64,000 bases of DNA. It comes from Schizochytrium sp. TIO01 (taxonomy: Eukaryota > Sar > Bigyra > Thraustochytrida > Thraustochytriidae). Positions 12,627-23,633 of this stretch are shown in pieces. Where the stretch lies: NCBI GenBank assembly GCA_004764695.1, contig SMSO01000032.1, positions 3,764,983 through 3,828,982 of the forward strand. The letters run 5' to 3'. Each line of letters opens with the position of its first letter. Position 1 is the stretch's first letter. The notes below the pieces were generated by a model. It had not been told where the DNA came from, did no database searches, and saw nothing but the letters and a program-made list of their open reading frames with translations. The translations under genes and the position numbers were made by a program.

Positions 12627-14972
12627 ATGGCGATGAGGCGTGGCGCTTTACGCGCTGCAGGTGACTTTGTGAATGATGAACTAGACAATGAGTCAGAAGG
12701 ATGGGGAGACGGTATGAACGATGATGATGATGACGACGGCCGGGCAGCCTATCCTCCCAAACCCTCAGGCACGTCAAGATATGGTTCTCAGAATGCAATA
12801 CCAGGAGGCCCTGCGAAGCAAATCAACCCTGCAACGACTACCACGTCAAGAGTACCTGGGACGACGCCCGGTTTTGCAGGGTATGCAGATAGCAAATCGA
12901 ACTGGTCACCAGCTCAAACTCCTCTCCGGCGAGACCGACGGCCATCGTTAGCTCCAGGAGAAACTGGAAAGTCTGGAATACTTCATGAAATTCGAGGAAA
13001 GAAAGCCATTGTTCGATTTGTGGATGTGCGTCGCAAGCATCTGCAATACTTTGCACTCAAGCGCACGATCGGCGAAAAGGTCCTTCGTAAGAACCTTGCC
13101 ACACGAAAGCCAGAGGCCCTTGAGTACCGTGTAAACTGGAATCGCCCAGTTGCGAACCTCGATCTTCGGTTATTCCGCATAGCACTCCATGAACACGCGC
13201 GCCTGAACCATTCTTTTCGCCTTGAAAGTGCACAAGACGATAGCTACATCATGTTCCGCGCCCAAAGCTTTACTGAGGCAAAAGAATGGGTCGAATTACT
13301 TAAACATGAGCAAGAGGTGTATCTAGATGAGCAACGCCACCGCTCTACAGCTTTGAGTTTGGGCCTCCCGCCAGCAGAGCAAATGAAACCAGCAATGCCA
13401 ATCCTTCCAACAACTTATCCCGGTTACGAACTCGTTGAGTATTTTGAAAGAAAGGATATGAAATTCATGATCTCAGATATCCTCGGCAGTAAAGTGGAGA
13501 AACGCAATGGGTTTGCTATCCTTTCCTTTAATCTGCTGGCCAATTTCTATATAGTCACTACAAAACGACCTGAAATGTATGCACACTGTGACAAAGGTTG
13601 TCTCAATTGGAGATATCGCTCTAGGCGCATTATTCATCACTTAATTACATGCGATTCTGACATCATTTGCCTTCAAGAAGTTGAACGTTGGGTCTTCGAA
13701 GATGAGCTTATGATAGCGCTCGGTAGTCGCGGCTACACTGGCAAATTAGAATGCAACAAGCGTAAAGATGGCTCTGAGGTTCCAGGTACAGCCACATTCT
13801 ATAAGACTAAAATGTTCAAGGAGGTGTGGCAGGAACGCTCCTACCGTTCCTTATTGATTGGCCTTCAAATCTTGGAGGGCCCTGAGAAGGGTTCCGTTCT
13901 TGCCTGCGCCAATTCGCACCTTGAAGGTAATCCGTTGCGTGCCAAGGACCGCGCTAGCCAGATTCGAGGTGTTTTCAAGAAGCTAGAGCGGCGAAAGGAT
14001 GAGCATCGCTTTGTTGTTCTTTGTGGAGACTATAATGATGGTTCACAAAGTGACTTATGTCAGACAGTCCTTGCAGAGCAACATTTCATGAGCTGCTACG
14101 ATAACAGTGAAGCTCGAGATGCCACTTGTCTGCTCGTACCAGATGATGCTAAAGAGGCTGACATTGAGGCTTTACGTGTGGATCACATCTTCTTTGACTC
14201 ACGGCTTCGCGTTCGAGCTATTATGAACGTAATGAACGAGGCTTGGTCTCGCGAGGGAATGATTGAGCTTGGCCTGCCTAGTTTGGCATGGCCTTCAGAC
14301 CATTTGAGCATTGGCGCTATCATAGAATTTAATCAAGATTCCGAGATGTTCCTCGTCAAAGAAGAACAGGAGGAAGAGCAAGAGGTTGATCCGTTTGAAA
14401 TCATGACGTCTGACGAGATCTTTGGCAGCGATGCATTCAACCCTCTTTCTCTCAGCGAGCGTGCAGTTTGGCTAGATCATGAAAGCAGTACCACCTTTGA
14501 AAATAATGGTCGACCTTCTCCTGAAGAAATTGAACGCCGCAAAACAGCCTCAGCTGCCAAAGAGGCTTTCTTAAAAAGCTTACCGGAAGACAAGGAGTCT
14601 TTTCTCCGGAAAATTATTGCTTTGCGGCGTAAAGAGGCCAAAACATCGAAGAAAAATAAGGGCAAAGGTGCAGGCAAACCGCAAGCGCAGCGTCGCAAGA
14701 GTTTTACAGAACGGCTTCGCCAAAGCGGAGCTGCTGCTCGTCAGAGCATTTCACATGGCCTCGCTCGCCTCTCACATCGCTCGCGTTCAAAAAGCCGAGC
14801 AGGGTCTCAGTCTAGCTTGGGTAAGCCATCTGCTACTGCAGCACCCCCGGCGAAGCCTAAGGTAAGACGTGGGTCAACAGTCCTCACATCAGCACACCAA
14901 TTACAGTCTAATAAGAGGCACTCAGATGACGACGATGATGATGACGATGATGGACTTCGTGACATAATTTAG
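12627..14972 (+). CDS. PH domain plus CCR4/nocturnin-type EEP domain protein
   Basis: A 781-residue protein starting at the ATG at 12627 (the frame is open a little further upstream but without ATG). An acidic Asp-rich N-terminus leads into a pleckstrin-homology-like domain at about 117-232, ending in the typical amphipathic helix with a Trp (E-A-K-E-W). The endonuclease/exonuclease/phosphatase domain spans about 296-568. The family's active-site positions are visible: N302 in S-F-N-L-L, E351 in L-Q-E-V-E, H431 in N-S-H-L, D468 and N470 in G-D-Y-N-D, D519 in V-D-H-I-F and the terminal S-D-H at 557-559. These resemble CCR4/nocturnin/Angel RNases; the W-L-G-D-x-N-Y-R signature of inositol 5-phosphatases is absent. 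The last 200 residues are basic, Ser-rich and end in a poly-Asp run. RNA or nucleotide cleavage at a membrane is inferred from domain combination only. Confidence 0.88.
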   Translation: MAMRRGALRAAGDFVNDELDNESEGWGDGMNDDDDDDGRAAYPPKPSGTSRYGSQNAIPGGPAKQINPATTTTSRVPGTTPGFAGYADSKSNWSPAQTPLRRDRRPSLAPGETGKSGILHEIRGKKAIVRFVDVRRKHLQYFALKRTIGEKVLRKNLATRKPEALEYRVNWNRPVANLDLRLFRIALHEHARLNHSFRLESAQDDSYIMFRAQSFTEAKEWVELLKHEQEVYLDEQRHRSTALSLGLPPAEQMKPAMPILPTTYPGYELVEYFERKDMKFMISDILGSKVEKRNGFAILSFNLLANFYIVTTKRPEMYAHCDKGCLNWRYRSRRIIHHLITCDSDIICLQEVERWVFEDELMIALGSRGYTGKLECNKRKDGSEVPGTATFYKTKMFKEVWQERSYRSLLIGLQILEGPEKGSVLACANSHLEGNPLRAKDRASQIRGVFKKLERRKDEHRFVVLCGDYNDGSQSDLCQTVLAEQHFMSCYDNSEARDATCLLVPDDAKEADIEALRVDHIFFDSRLRVRAIMNVMNEAWSREGMIELGLPSLAWPSDHLSIGAIIEFNQDSEMFLVKEEQEEEQEVDPFEIMTSDEIFGSDAFNPLSLSERAVWLDHESSTTFENNGRPSPEEIERRKTASAAKEAFLKSLPEDKESFLRKIIALRRKEAKTSKKNKGKGAGKPQAQRRKSFTERLRQSGAAARQSISHGLARLSHRSRSKSRAGSQSSLGKPSATAAPPAKPKVRRGSTVLTSAHQLQSNKRHSDDDDDDDDDGLRDII

Positions 14973-15610
14973 ACCAGGCCATGCAGACTGTAATAGAGAT
15001 GCACCGTTAAAATACATGTTATGAAGCAAGACATGATATCATCTTGGTTTACGAATAGCCAGATGACTGTTTCTCGCCTCTCAACTCTGATACTTTAGAG
15101 CTTGCTCATGCATGCGCAGCTTCCTATGTTTATTTGTTTGTTTGTTTGTTTGTTTGTTTGTTTGTTTGTTTGTTTGTTTGTTTGTTTGTTTGTTATTCCA
15201 AGTTTCTTTTTTCTTACGGAATCACTTCGAAATTTTACTTCTTGAATTAGATCTAGCTCAACCTTTTATATGTGTTTTAGTCTGGATCCTTCCAATCACA
15301 CATATAAATCTTCTTCAATTTGTCTGTTCGCTTGTGCAAAGCACAGAGCGCAGCAACGCGACTAGTTGTGCTCACTTCACGGTGCGAAAACAAGAAGCAA
15401 CTTCTTCTGGCGACATCGTATTTTTGCTGCTACTTTAATAAGTTTTGCACATGGACATTTATGTACTAAACTTCAAAATCAATAGAGAGAAAAAAATCAC
15501 GCGTTGGGCCATTTCATGTCACAAATAGGCCACTTTACGACGCCGTTGAGCAGACGACCAAAGCTCCATTAGATTATCACTGAGAACTCTTTACGCACGC
15601 AGGAACGAAG
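14973..15610. other. Intergenic, with TTTG microsatellite
   Basis: Spacer between two plus-strand genes. Apart from the TTTG run it has no supported element. It should contain the 3' UTR of the PH/EEP gene and the promoter of the prefoldin gene. Confidence 0.6.
15133..15194. repeat. (TTTG)n microsatellite
   Basis: About fifteen uninterrupted TTTG units. Confidence 0.97.
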
Positions 15611-16603
15611 ATGGCTTCCCAGGGCAGGTTTGCAGAGACCTCTGAAGAGGTAGAGGTACGTTTTACCAGATAAGCCAGTCTTGCGCCAGTGAATGGCCGC
15701 GCTCAGGTCTTCAAACGTTGCAATTTGTCTCGTCACCGTCAACAAGCTCAGCCACGCTTCGCGAACGGACGTTGGCCTTGCGCCCAACCCTGCGGCTCAT
15801 CGTCGCTATAGCATCGAGGGAGAACCATTGCATACGTAGAAAGTCAACATCCTCTGTACGAAGTATCTCATGAGGATTCCCAACGATGGAAAATGGAATG
15901 AGATACCGTATAGGTATGGAATATATGGGCTGCCTTCAATCTTTGCCTGTGATTACCGAGAGCTCGATGTCAGGGATTGTATGCTATAGTTTAAACTCCA
16001 GACGGAATCCCCTCCGAGGGAAATCTTAGTGAACTGTGTTTGCTCAAGATAACTTCTCGTGGGCTTCTTATATGCAAGGCAGGCGTAATGAATTATCTTG
16101 CCATTTATGAGATTCCTTTCGCATGCGCTCTGCTGATGACGTAGAAAATCATGAGTTATTTGTAGTAGCGCAGATACCCGGGCGGGCTATCAGGTTTCAA
16201 GAGGAAGATGACTAACATGTAATTTGTCCATAACCACTTATTATGAGGACAGGTTCGCCAGGAGGACCAGGAGCGTATCAATGAATTTGGTGTAATCCAC
16301 CAGCGTCTGGCTGATCTCAAGGGTGAGCGCAAAGCGATCGAGGAGATGTTGATGAATATTGAGGATGCCGAGCAAGAGGTCATGCTTGCAGATGATAACG
16401 AGCACTATTTGATTCAGTTGGGTTCTACCTATGTGCAGGTCAACGAGGATGAGTTTAACGAATATATTGAGAAGAAGCGTAACGAGCTTGACGAGAAGAT
16501 GTCTAACATCAACTCCAAGTCTGAAGATCTGGAAAAGCAGAAGAGTGATCTTAAGGCAACACTCTACGCCCGTTTCGGTTCCACTATCAACCTCGAGGAT
16601 TAA
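15611..16603 (+). CDS. PFDN4: Prefoldin subunit 4, two exons
   Basis: Exon 1 is 15611-15655 (15 codons, ATG start) and exon 2 is 16253-16603; the joined protein is 131 residues, against 134 in human PFDN4. Prefoldin is the hexameric cytosolic co-chaperone that hands nascent actin and tubulin to the CCT chaperonin; subunit 4 is a beta-type subunit. The join produces E-E-V-E-V-R-Q-E-D-Q, aligning with the conserved beta-prefoldin N-terminal helix. Two long heptad-bearing helices flank the beta-hairpin region, which follows the family motif M-L-A-D-D (about residues 57-61). The C-terminus keeps the characteristic Y-A-R-F-G-S-x-I-N-L-E. Exon 1 was found from the splice donor and family alignment. 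An AATAAA lies 33 nt after the stop. Confidence 0.93.
15656..16252 (+). other. Intron of the prefoldin 4 gene
   Basis: A 597-nt phase-0 intron with a GTACGT donor and an ACAG acceptor. A GACTAAC branch-point match lies at 16210-16216, about 36 nt before the acceptor. It is the longest of the three coding-region introns I can place in the window; the others are 164 and 240 nt. Confidence 0.9.
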
Positions 16604-17529
16604 GAGATTAAGAAACTTGTTCACACCTTTTTTAAAATAAAGATACCTGATATTGCTAACCGTTTAGGTGAAGAAGAATGAACATCCATGCCTGGAATCG
16701 TACTGCAAGTGCTGCTAGTTGTTTTTTCCTCTTCGTAGTACGTTTCATTTTGTCTAGCTTTGTCTTGTGCTCTTCATGAATGCAGTTCGCTCCATGGTTT
16801 TACTTTCACTACCCATCGAGAATGCGAGGATAAACAGCATAGAAACAGCCACTGAAGGTCTAAATGATGGCTATAATCTATATTTTACATGTACGCCTGT
16901 GTTATCCTCATGTGATAGCCTTCTCTTGTTACGGAAAAAGAACAATAAAACCCTTTTCATTTCAGCAGATTAGAGGTACTAGGTCCTCCTGCGTCGATTT
17001 TCAATGTCATGCTTCATATTTATTATGCACTACTCACAGTCAGCCAACGTCTTACATCGATTCCACGCAGCTACTAGCAAGCGAGGTTGATCCCTTCTGC
17101 TGGACAACTCCAATCTCAATATTTTGATTACTAAGTTCACTGTCCACAGAACTTTTACTTGTTAATATTACAAATCTATTAGAAGATTAGTATCAGTACC
17201 TATGTACCTACTCAAAATTACACTATATAAGCTACCTATCTATAACGAACGTATTGGCACGGGATAGCATGGGTAGAAGTCTACTAATAGGTACTAGTAG
17301 AAGCCGTACACACGGCACTTGCACGTGAGATTGAACCACAGACGGGCATTCAATAGCCCTCGCGAGTGGTGTGTCTCTCCAGTAGCCCGAGATTGAATGC
17401 CTCACTAAAGCCCATAATTGGCTTGGGGCGAATTGAAAGAGACCCAAAGGCCTGAACTGTCGTCTCTGGTTTTTCTGAGCATTGCAGAACTGCGGGACAA
17501 TCGAAAGAGGGGCAAGGTAAAGTTCGCTG
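16604..17529. other. Intergenic region
   Basis: Between the prefoldin and CBM1-like genes. AT-rich in the middle; no supported gene. The open frame overlapping the right edge (17418-17654) is probably 5' leader of the next gene. Confidence 0.55.
16636..16641 (+). terminator. Polyadenylation signal of prefoldin gene
   Basis: A perfect AATAAA 33 nt beyond the stop codon, in the position expected for a eukaryotic poly(A) signal. Confidence 0.55.
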
Positions 17530-18249
17530 ATGACGATGCCCAAACTTCAACGAGCGGGAGCTCAAACACAACACCACAGGCAGAAACTTTGCCTTGTAAG
17601 CACATTGGCATTCTTGTTTATGGTGGTGGGAGCAAGCCCTACATCGGTCTCTAGTCTAGAATGCATAAACCAGGCTGGGGACCAATGCGATGGTTCGGGA
17701 TTTCAAGGTAACACTTGCTGTCCTACTTTTACTACATGTAGATTCATCTCTGAAGACTGGTCTGAGTGCCAGTTGCTAGAGGACAGTACGATTTCACCAT
17801 GTCAGAATAAGGTATACGATCGCTGTGGTGGTGATGCGAGTTGGACTGGACTGAGCTGCTGCCCAGCTGGGGCTGTTTGTCATCCAGAACTCAGTATTTG
17901 CACACCATTAAAAGAGCTTGAAAATAGAACAGAGCGATCAGCACTAGCGTTTGAACAAAACAACAATACGCACAATGGCCTGAAGCTTGCACATCCTTGC
18001 AGTGTATCGACAACGGGGTTTAACAATAGGAGTCTTTCGACAGAAACAAATTGTGGTTCTAGACTAAAAACAGTCACCCATCGTCGTAGCGCAGAAACTA
18101 CTACGGTAACTGTCAAGCCTAATGTGGTCGCTATAGCCTTGACGTTTGGCACTGCTATTTTTGCCACATTCATCCTTGTGGTTCTGATGCTACTACGCGA
18201 AAGGTCTGAGTATTCTCTCTTGCCATTTCAGGTTCCACCTCACGCTTGA
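17530..18249 (+). CDS. Membrane protein with two CBM1-like cysteine modules
   Basis: A 239-residue predicted type I membrane protein. A basic N-terminus is followed by a hydrophobic signal segment (about 20-35). Two cysteine modules follow. In the first, cysteines are at 45, 53, 63, 64, 70 and 80; in the second, at 91, 99, 110, 111, 117 and 124. Both share the C-x7-C-x9/10-C-C-x5-C-x6/9-C spacing, and the second has C-G-G and W-T-G at the places where fungal CBM1 cellulose-binding modules have them. A Ser/Thr/Asn-rich stalk with three N-x-S/T sites (near 132, 145, 166) leads to a transmembrane helix at about 199-222. A 17-residue tail containing Y-S-L-L fits a Y-x-x-hydrophobic sorting motif. 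Carbohydrate binding at the cell surface is inferred. No enzyme domain is attached. The ATG chosen has an alternative two codons downstream. Confidence 0.8.
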   Translation: MTMPKLQRAGAQTQHHRQKLCLVSTLAFLFMVVGASPTSVSSLECINQAGDQCDGSGFQGNTCCPTFTTCRFISEDWSECQLLEDSTISPCQNKVYDRCGGDASWTGLSCCPAGAVCHPELSICTPLKELENRTERSALAFEQNNNTHNGLKLAHPCSVSTTGFNNRSLSTETNCGSRLKTVTHRRSAETTTVTVKPNVVAIALTFGTAIFATFILVVLMLLRERSEYSLLPFQVPPHA

Positions 18250-18748
18250 AATACCAGCGTCCAAAAGGAACTGGAAAGCTTTTTTTTGGTGCCATGGGCA
18301 CTTTTGATCACTACCAATATGTCAAATGTTTTTTAAGCAGTGATGAAGTTCTAAACTGATCTTCCTGAATCATACTCGAGCATATTTTGTATCGCTCCCT
18401 GCTGGTGTAGATGTCTAAATAAGGCAAATTGAGTCTATAATTCATCTCTGATCTCTAAGCTCGTAAACAACTTTTACTTCTTGAGAGAGATTAAAGTACC
18501 AAGGTAGTCGAAGCAGCTTGAAAATAATACAATAAAAAACATAACCCACACTCTACTTGTTTCTCAGGAATTTGACTCTTGCTCTCAAGTTTATTTGTTT
18601 TCGATTTATATCACATCTGCTTGATTTCTACTTTCTCTTCTCTTTGGTTCAATTTCTTCTTAGATAGATTTCACTGTTTCTTTATTCTTTGGATCGAGTC
18701 GAAAATCTTTCTCTCTTTTTTGCGAGACTTTGAATTTAGGCGGTTAAT

Positions 18749-19139
18749 ATGAACGTGCATCCTCACTTTGCTTACCCGTTCCTTCGTTCCTTGGTTGTAG
18801 TAACTTTTCAGCATAAATTGCCTTCTTCAGCAGCGATTCTGATGGCCCTACAGACCGAGTTTCTTGCATTCGTCATTTTACTCTCCGATGTTGCAAATCC
18901 ATGTTTAGGTCATGATCCACCATTCCCATAATTTCATCGCTTCTACTACCACGGAAAGCGTCACTACAAATCGACTACGAGCAGTCCAAGATAAGCCTCC
19001 TCAAGCTCAGTTTGAAAGCATGTCATTTCAACAACTGCTTCAAGAGAACTACTCCATGACAGCTTTTCCAACCCATGAACATACAATTTGCTCATACTCA
19101 GAGCCTTATCAGACTGGATGTCAGGATCACAGTGGGTAG
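18749..19139 (+). other. Possible small secreted-protein gene, broken or spliced
   Basis: Two overlapping ATG-initiated frames. The first (18749-18931) has a hydrophobic, signal-peptide-like stretch near the Met at about 18842. The second (18912-19139) encodes a hydrophilic Ser/Thr/Gln-rich segment with three cysteines. A frameshift or unnoticed intron between them would make one small secreted protein. No homologue is recognised and no convincing splice pair joins them. Confidence 0.2.
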
Positions 19140-19419
19140 AACTTGTATATTCACAATAACCCATCGATAAATAAAAGGAAACAGGCAATATTTAGTCGAA
19201 AAAAAAAACACTCTTTTAAAATAACAATAAAAGTCTTTTTTTCCAATAATAATAAAAATAACTAAAATAGAACAAAACTCTTTTCACGCCGCTGCACAAA
19301 AGTACTTTGCCAAAATTGATGAAAAGAAGCAGTAGGTACACTTAACATCAAAATAATCCTTACTTAGCTTCCACGCATACCTTCCTTCCTTCTGCACAGA
19401 TAAAGGTAGTCTAAGCTGA

Positions 19420-19438
19420 GCTGAGCTCTGAGCTCAGC
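19420..19438. repeat. Perfect 9-bp inverted repeat
   Basis: GCTGAGCTC and its exact reverse complement separated by one base. Function unknown; it may simply reflect the local GAGCT-rich sequence. Confidence 0.7.
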
Positions 19439-19565
19439 AAATGCTCTGAGCTAAATACAGCCTAACTACAGACAGCTAAACATTTCACAGCCTCACTCCG
19501 TCCTTTGCCTGGGTTCCAAAAGGTACAGCGGCCACTCACTGATCCTTAGTTTTAGTACGCAGGCA

Positions 19566-19617
19566 CTTACTTACTTACTTACTTGCTTACTCACTACTTA
19601 CTTACTTACTTACTTGG
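19566..19617. repeat. (ACTT)n microsatellite
   Basis: ACTT units with a few substituted copies in the middle. Confidence 0.9.
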
Positions 19618-19664
19618 CGAAGTATGTATGAATTGCATTAAATTACATTACATTACATTTCACG

Positions 19665-19734
19665 AAACAAACAAACAAACAAACAAACAAACAAACAAAC
19701 AAACAAACGAACAAACAAACAAACAAACAAACAA
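19665..19734. repeat. (AAAC)n microsatellite
   Basis: About seventeen AAAC units with a single G interruption; the reverse complement of the TTTG repeat near 15.1 kb. Confidence 0.97.
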
Positions 19735-20115
19735 CTTTACACTGAAGATGCGCTGATTGGTTTCTTGATCTCTTTGCAAATGCCATCCATTCCTGGGGAC
19801 TATCACCACCCTCTTGGGCTTGAAGCTGCAAAAGCTTTCGAGCGGCAGGCAAATGAATGCAGGCATATGAAGGCATGGCGGCTTTCACTGCCCAGGGATG
19901 AAGAATGGCGATCGTGTCATTTCGGAGGAGAATGGAATGGCGATCACGATGTCTTCTTCATCTGAGCCCATGGTACAGGAATTATCGCTCGGAGCGAAGG
20001 CGTTATGCGCCATCGTTTATGGTTTCTTTTCGCTTACTGTATCCTCGATGGTGCATTGCAATCGGTTGACTCTGGCCCCAAAATGGGCCCTGGGCGAGCG
20101 TGATCTCCAGGCATT

Positions 20116-20165
<50 letters not shown>
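20116..20165. repeat. (CAAG)n microsatellite
   Basis: Twelve uninterrupted CAAG units. Confidence 0.97.
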
Positions 20166-20166
<1 letters not shown>

Positions 20167-21530
20167 GGCTGTTGGTTGGAGCAGCTTGCGAAAGGTTCGC
20201 CGCCAAAGGAGCGCATAAATCGACTTCCTTGAGAAAGCAGCCGCCGAGTTGCTGCTGATTCCCGTCACAGTTTGCACCTGAAAGTTCATGGTTGGAGTGC
20301 AATTCACCTCGGTAGGTGGGCATTCTATCGGCGCTTTTGCACGACCATGAGCTCCAAAGAGGAGACGACAACATCGCAACTCACGCAACTATCAACCAAC
20401 AACAATGCGTCAGAGGTAGTAGGTACCTCGGTACTATGTTACAGCCAACCTGCAACTTGGACTTGGTGCGAACATCTGATGACGCGAAATGCACCTCGTA
20501 ATAGTCCATGGCCATCATCGTTGATGCAATGAGAAAGGACTCGGGAGGCCTCAAGCCGCAAAAGAAATAATAACTATAAATATATATATATATAACACTG
20601 CGTTGGTCGTGTATGGGCTGTCAGCGGCATTTACTTATCTTGCCATCGTTTGGTCGTCAAGCGGACCTGATCGGAATCTGCTGATGTTGGGCATTTCATC
20701 CAACTCGGGTTATGAATGTTGCCTACCTCCCCATCGGGCGGAGCTGAGCACCCAAACACTCGTTGACGGTCTCCAACTTCGCATCAGTTCCGACATCTTC
20801 TCAACTGGATGGATACCCCCTTTCTTCAGAAGGAGAGCAAGAAGTAGCCCAGTAGATGGCGCATTACTTTGGAGGCTGACTGTGAATACCTTTTCAAGTT
20901 GGATTTCGCACCAACTGGAGATAAGGCCTTCCTGAAAGTGGATAAGCTCGAGCCTTGTTTGCTTGTTTGATTGAATGATTGATTGATTAATTAATCGATT
21001 GAAGGAAACCAAGGCTCATTCATTAAGGAACTCCAAGCCCAAGTTGCAGTTCGATGAAATGAACCCAACTTCAAGCTGCCATTGGAGAGCGTGTGTAATA
21101 CAGGGAGGGCTTCACAGGCAGTTCTTAGCGAGTTCAGCCGCGAACCCTCGAAGCACCGTACTGCTAGTAGGTACTATGAATTGGCTAGCAGCTTTCTGCT
21201 CCTGCACTTCGATATTCCGCCATCCCGGCAATTCCACGTGGGTCTTCCACAAAGCCGTGGCGTCAAGATCTTCGCACCTTCTCCACGAGGCTGAATGAGA
21301 CACCCAGGAGTTGGCAAAATATAGCTAGTTAGTTTCCCAGAACTTAATACCACCCAGAATCTATGGCAGCAGCGATCTATCTTCATCATAGGTACCTCCT
21401 GTGCTTTACCTCCGAGTCTCTCGCGTTCTCAGCACTCGTGGCACACAGAAAAGGTAGACTTGTCACCACTGACCCATGATTCTCGCACACCCTTCGTCGA
21501 TGAAGGAAGAAGAACGAACTAACTAATTCT

Positions 21531-21558
21531 TTTTCTTCTTCTTCTTCTTCTTCTTCCT
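21531..21558. repeat. (CTT)n microsatellite
   Basis: A trinucleotide run within a longer pyrimidine tract. Confidence 0.85.
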
Positions 21559-21871
21559 TTTCATTTCAATTTAACTTTTTCAATTAAAAAAATTATAGAA
21601 TTAAAAAAAGTAAGACACACTATTAATTTCCTACCTATGGTAGATATGCTTTCCTTACGAAGACTTATTCATTTTCTATATTTATTTATTTATTTATTTA
21701 TTTATTTGTTTATTTATCAAATAAATAAATAAAAATCTAAATTCGTTAGTTATCATTTAATTTTAGAAAAATAAAATTAAACTAAAATCATCTTGGGACT
21801 GAGAAACCTTCAAAGCGGCACATAGCTAAGCTCGGGCGCAAGACCTTTGAACGCACGAGCACCACGAGCAA

Positions 21872-21872
<1 letters not shown>

Positions 21873-21905
<33 letters not shown>
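21873..21905. repeat. (CAAG)n microsatellite, second locus
   Basis: Eight CAAG units, same motif and orientation as the run 1.7 kb to the left. Confidence 0.95.
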
Positions 21906-23542
21906 TCGAGGGATCCCGCCTGGTGGTCCGGGCACAGGCTGGTCTCGCGTCGCCGCTTCTGTGGCTAGCTAGTTCACAGGCTGGGCTGTCCAGAACCTCT
22001 GTAGATGCTTCTCATCAGCAGTCCGTGAGCGAGCGAGCGAGCTAACCCCTGCGTGGCAAGCTAAAAATTCGTCGAGAAGGGGGGCAGGGAGGCTGTGGCT
22101 GAGGTGGCAGCACGGGGCCACGCACACTGCAGGATGATGTTCCCACCAAGACGATCCACCGCCTGAACTTTGCACGCTCTTGCCCTTGCGCTTCCATGTG
22201 AGTCCCTTTCGTTTGGCAAACTCCCTTTATTCTTGAACAAAGGAGAAGTAATGCAGGAGGACCTAGGTGGGCTATAAGTGACTCCTAGGCGCCAAAGTTC
22301 TTTCTCTCTCGTTCGCACTCTTTGCGACAGAGCTTTGTTTTGTAATCGATCAATCCACGATTCACTCATTCATTCATTCATTCATGGGCAAACCAAGACC
22401 GCAGAAATTACAAGTATTCTCAAACAAACCAAGAACCTGCAAAAACGCAGCTGACTCTGCGACGTTCTCACGATAGCTCAGCGTGCCTGATCCACAAGCT
22501 GACGGCTGATGGTCGAACCCTGAATCCGTAGAATTGTAGACGCCTTTCGTTCTTCTGCAGCTGCTTCAAGGTCTTCCGTAGCACCACATCAATCGATCGA
22601 TCATCGATCAATCAACCATCGATTGCTAACCTATCGCAAAGGTCAGTTTTTGATGTTGATGTTACGAGTAGCAAAGTAACAGGAACTGCAATGAGGGAAG
22701 AACCATGAAAAGCCTCCAACAAATTGGCTAAACCCCGCCAATAGATCCATCCCCAAACAAGCCAAGCCGCCTCCTCGTGATGTGCTTTGGCTCCTGCTCT
22801 CACGCAGCCACTCGAGAATAATGAATCTTGCGAAGCCTGCCGGATCGTGGTATCTGCTCGTGCTCAAAGATCTGAGTGTTTCGTTCGTTGAATGGTTCTT
22901 CACGATTCCATTCATTCATTCATTCATTCATTTATTCATCTGTTCGATTAAGTTCTGAGAAGAAGTCAGCGAGCACTAGTCATATCCTACTGTATAGCCT
23001 AAGATGTTCTATCCCGCGGTAGAGGGTTGGAAGGAGTAGTGCAGCCGTTAGCATAAACGCTAGCAATTTGGGACTGCGAAAAGTAAATGAAACCGAGTTT
23101 AGAGACGAAAGTAATACGATTTCTTTTCGATCTCTTTTAATTAAAACAACAATTTTTAAGAATAACACTGTCATTTTATAAATATTTTATTCATAATTTT
23201 TTTTATCAAAAAATGTGATTATAAAAGAAGGGAGAGAAAGAACCAGAAAAAGCATGCCGCAGGAATATAACCCGGATCAATCAACCTATAACCGAAGCAC
23301 AACGCTCCTGCGCAGCTACAAGCCTTCATCGGAGACTGCACACGAATGAACCGGCCCACCCATCGGCTACTGCGCCCCGGTCTATTTATGAAACGAGAAG
23401 CACAAGCTCTTCTCTCTTCTCCATCACCTGCACCACATTTATTTTTCTTTCTTTCGTTGCCATGATTCTTTCTCTTTCCTTCTTACCATTACAAATTATC
23501 TTTCTCAGCGTGAATATTATGTGTTTGTTTCTTTTTAACTAA

Positions 23543-23544
23543 CG

Positions 23545-23575
<31 letters not shown>
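23543..23575. repeat. (CTAA)n microsatellite
   Basis: Tandem CTAA units with one substitution. Shorter than, and different from, stramenopile or plant telomere repeats (TTAGGG or TTTAGGG), so not telomeric. Confidence 0.9.
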
Positions 23576-23633
23576 CTTTAAAAGGAAAAGAAAGGAATCG
23601 CCAATCTTTAATCGGCAATCGTAGTCAAATCTA

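Noticed and set aside
23543-23575. CTAA run as interstitial telomere
   Set aside because: The unit is four nucleotides and does not match known telomere repeats; many other 4-nt repeats surround it.
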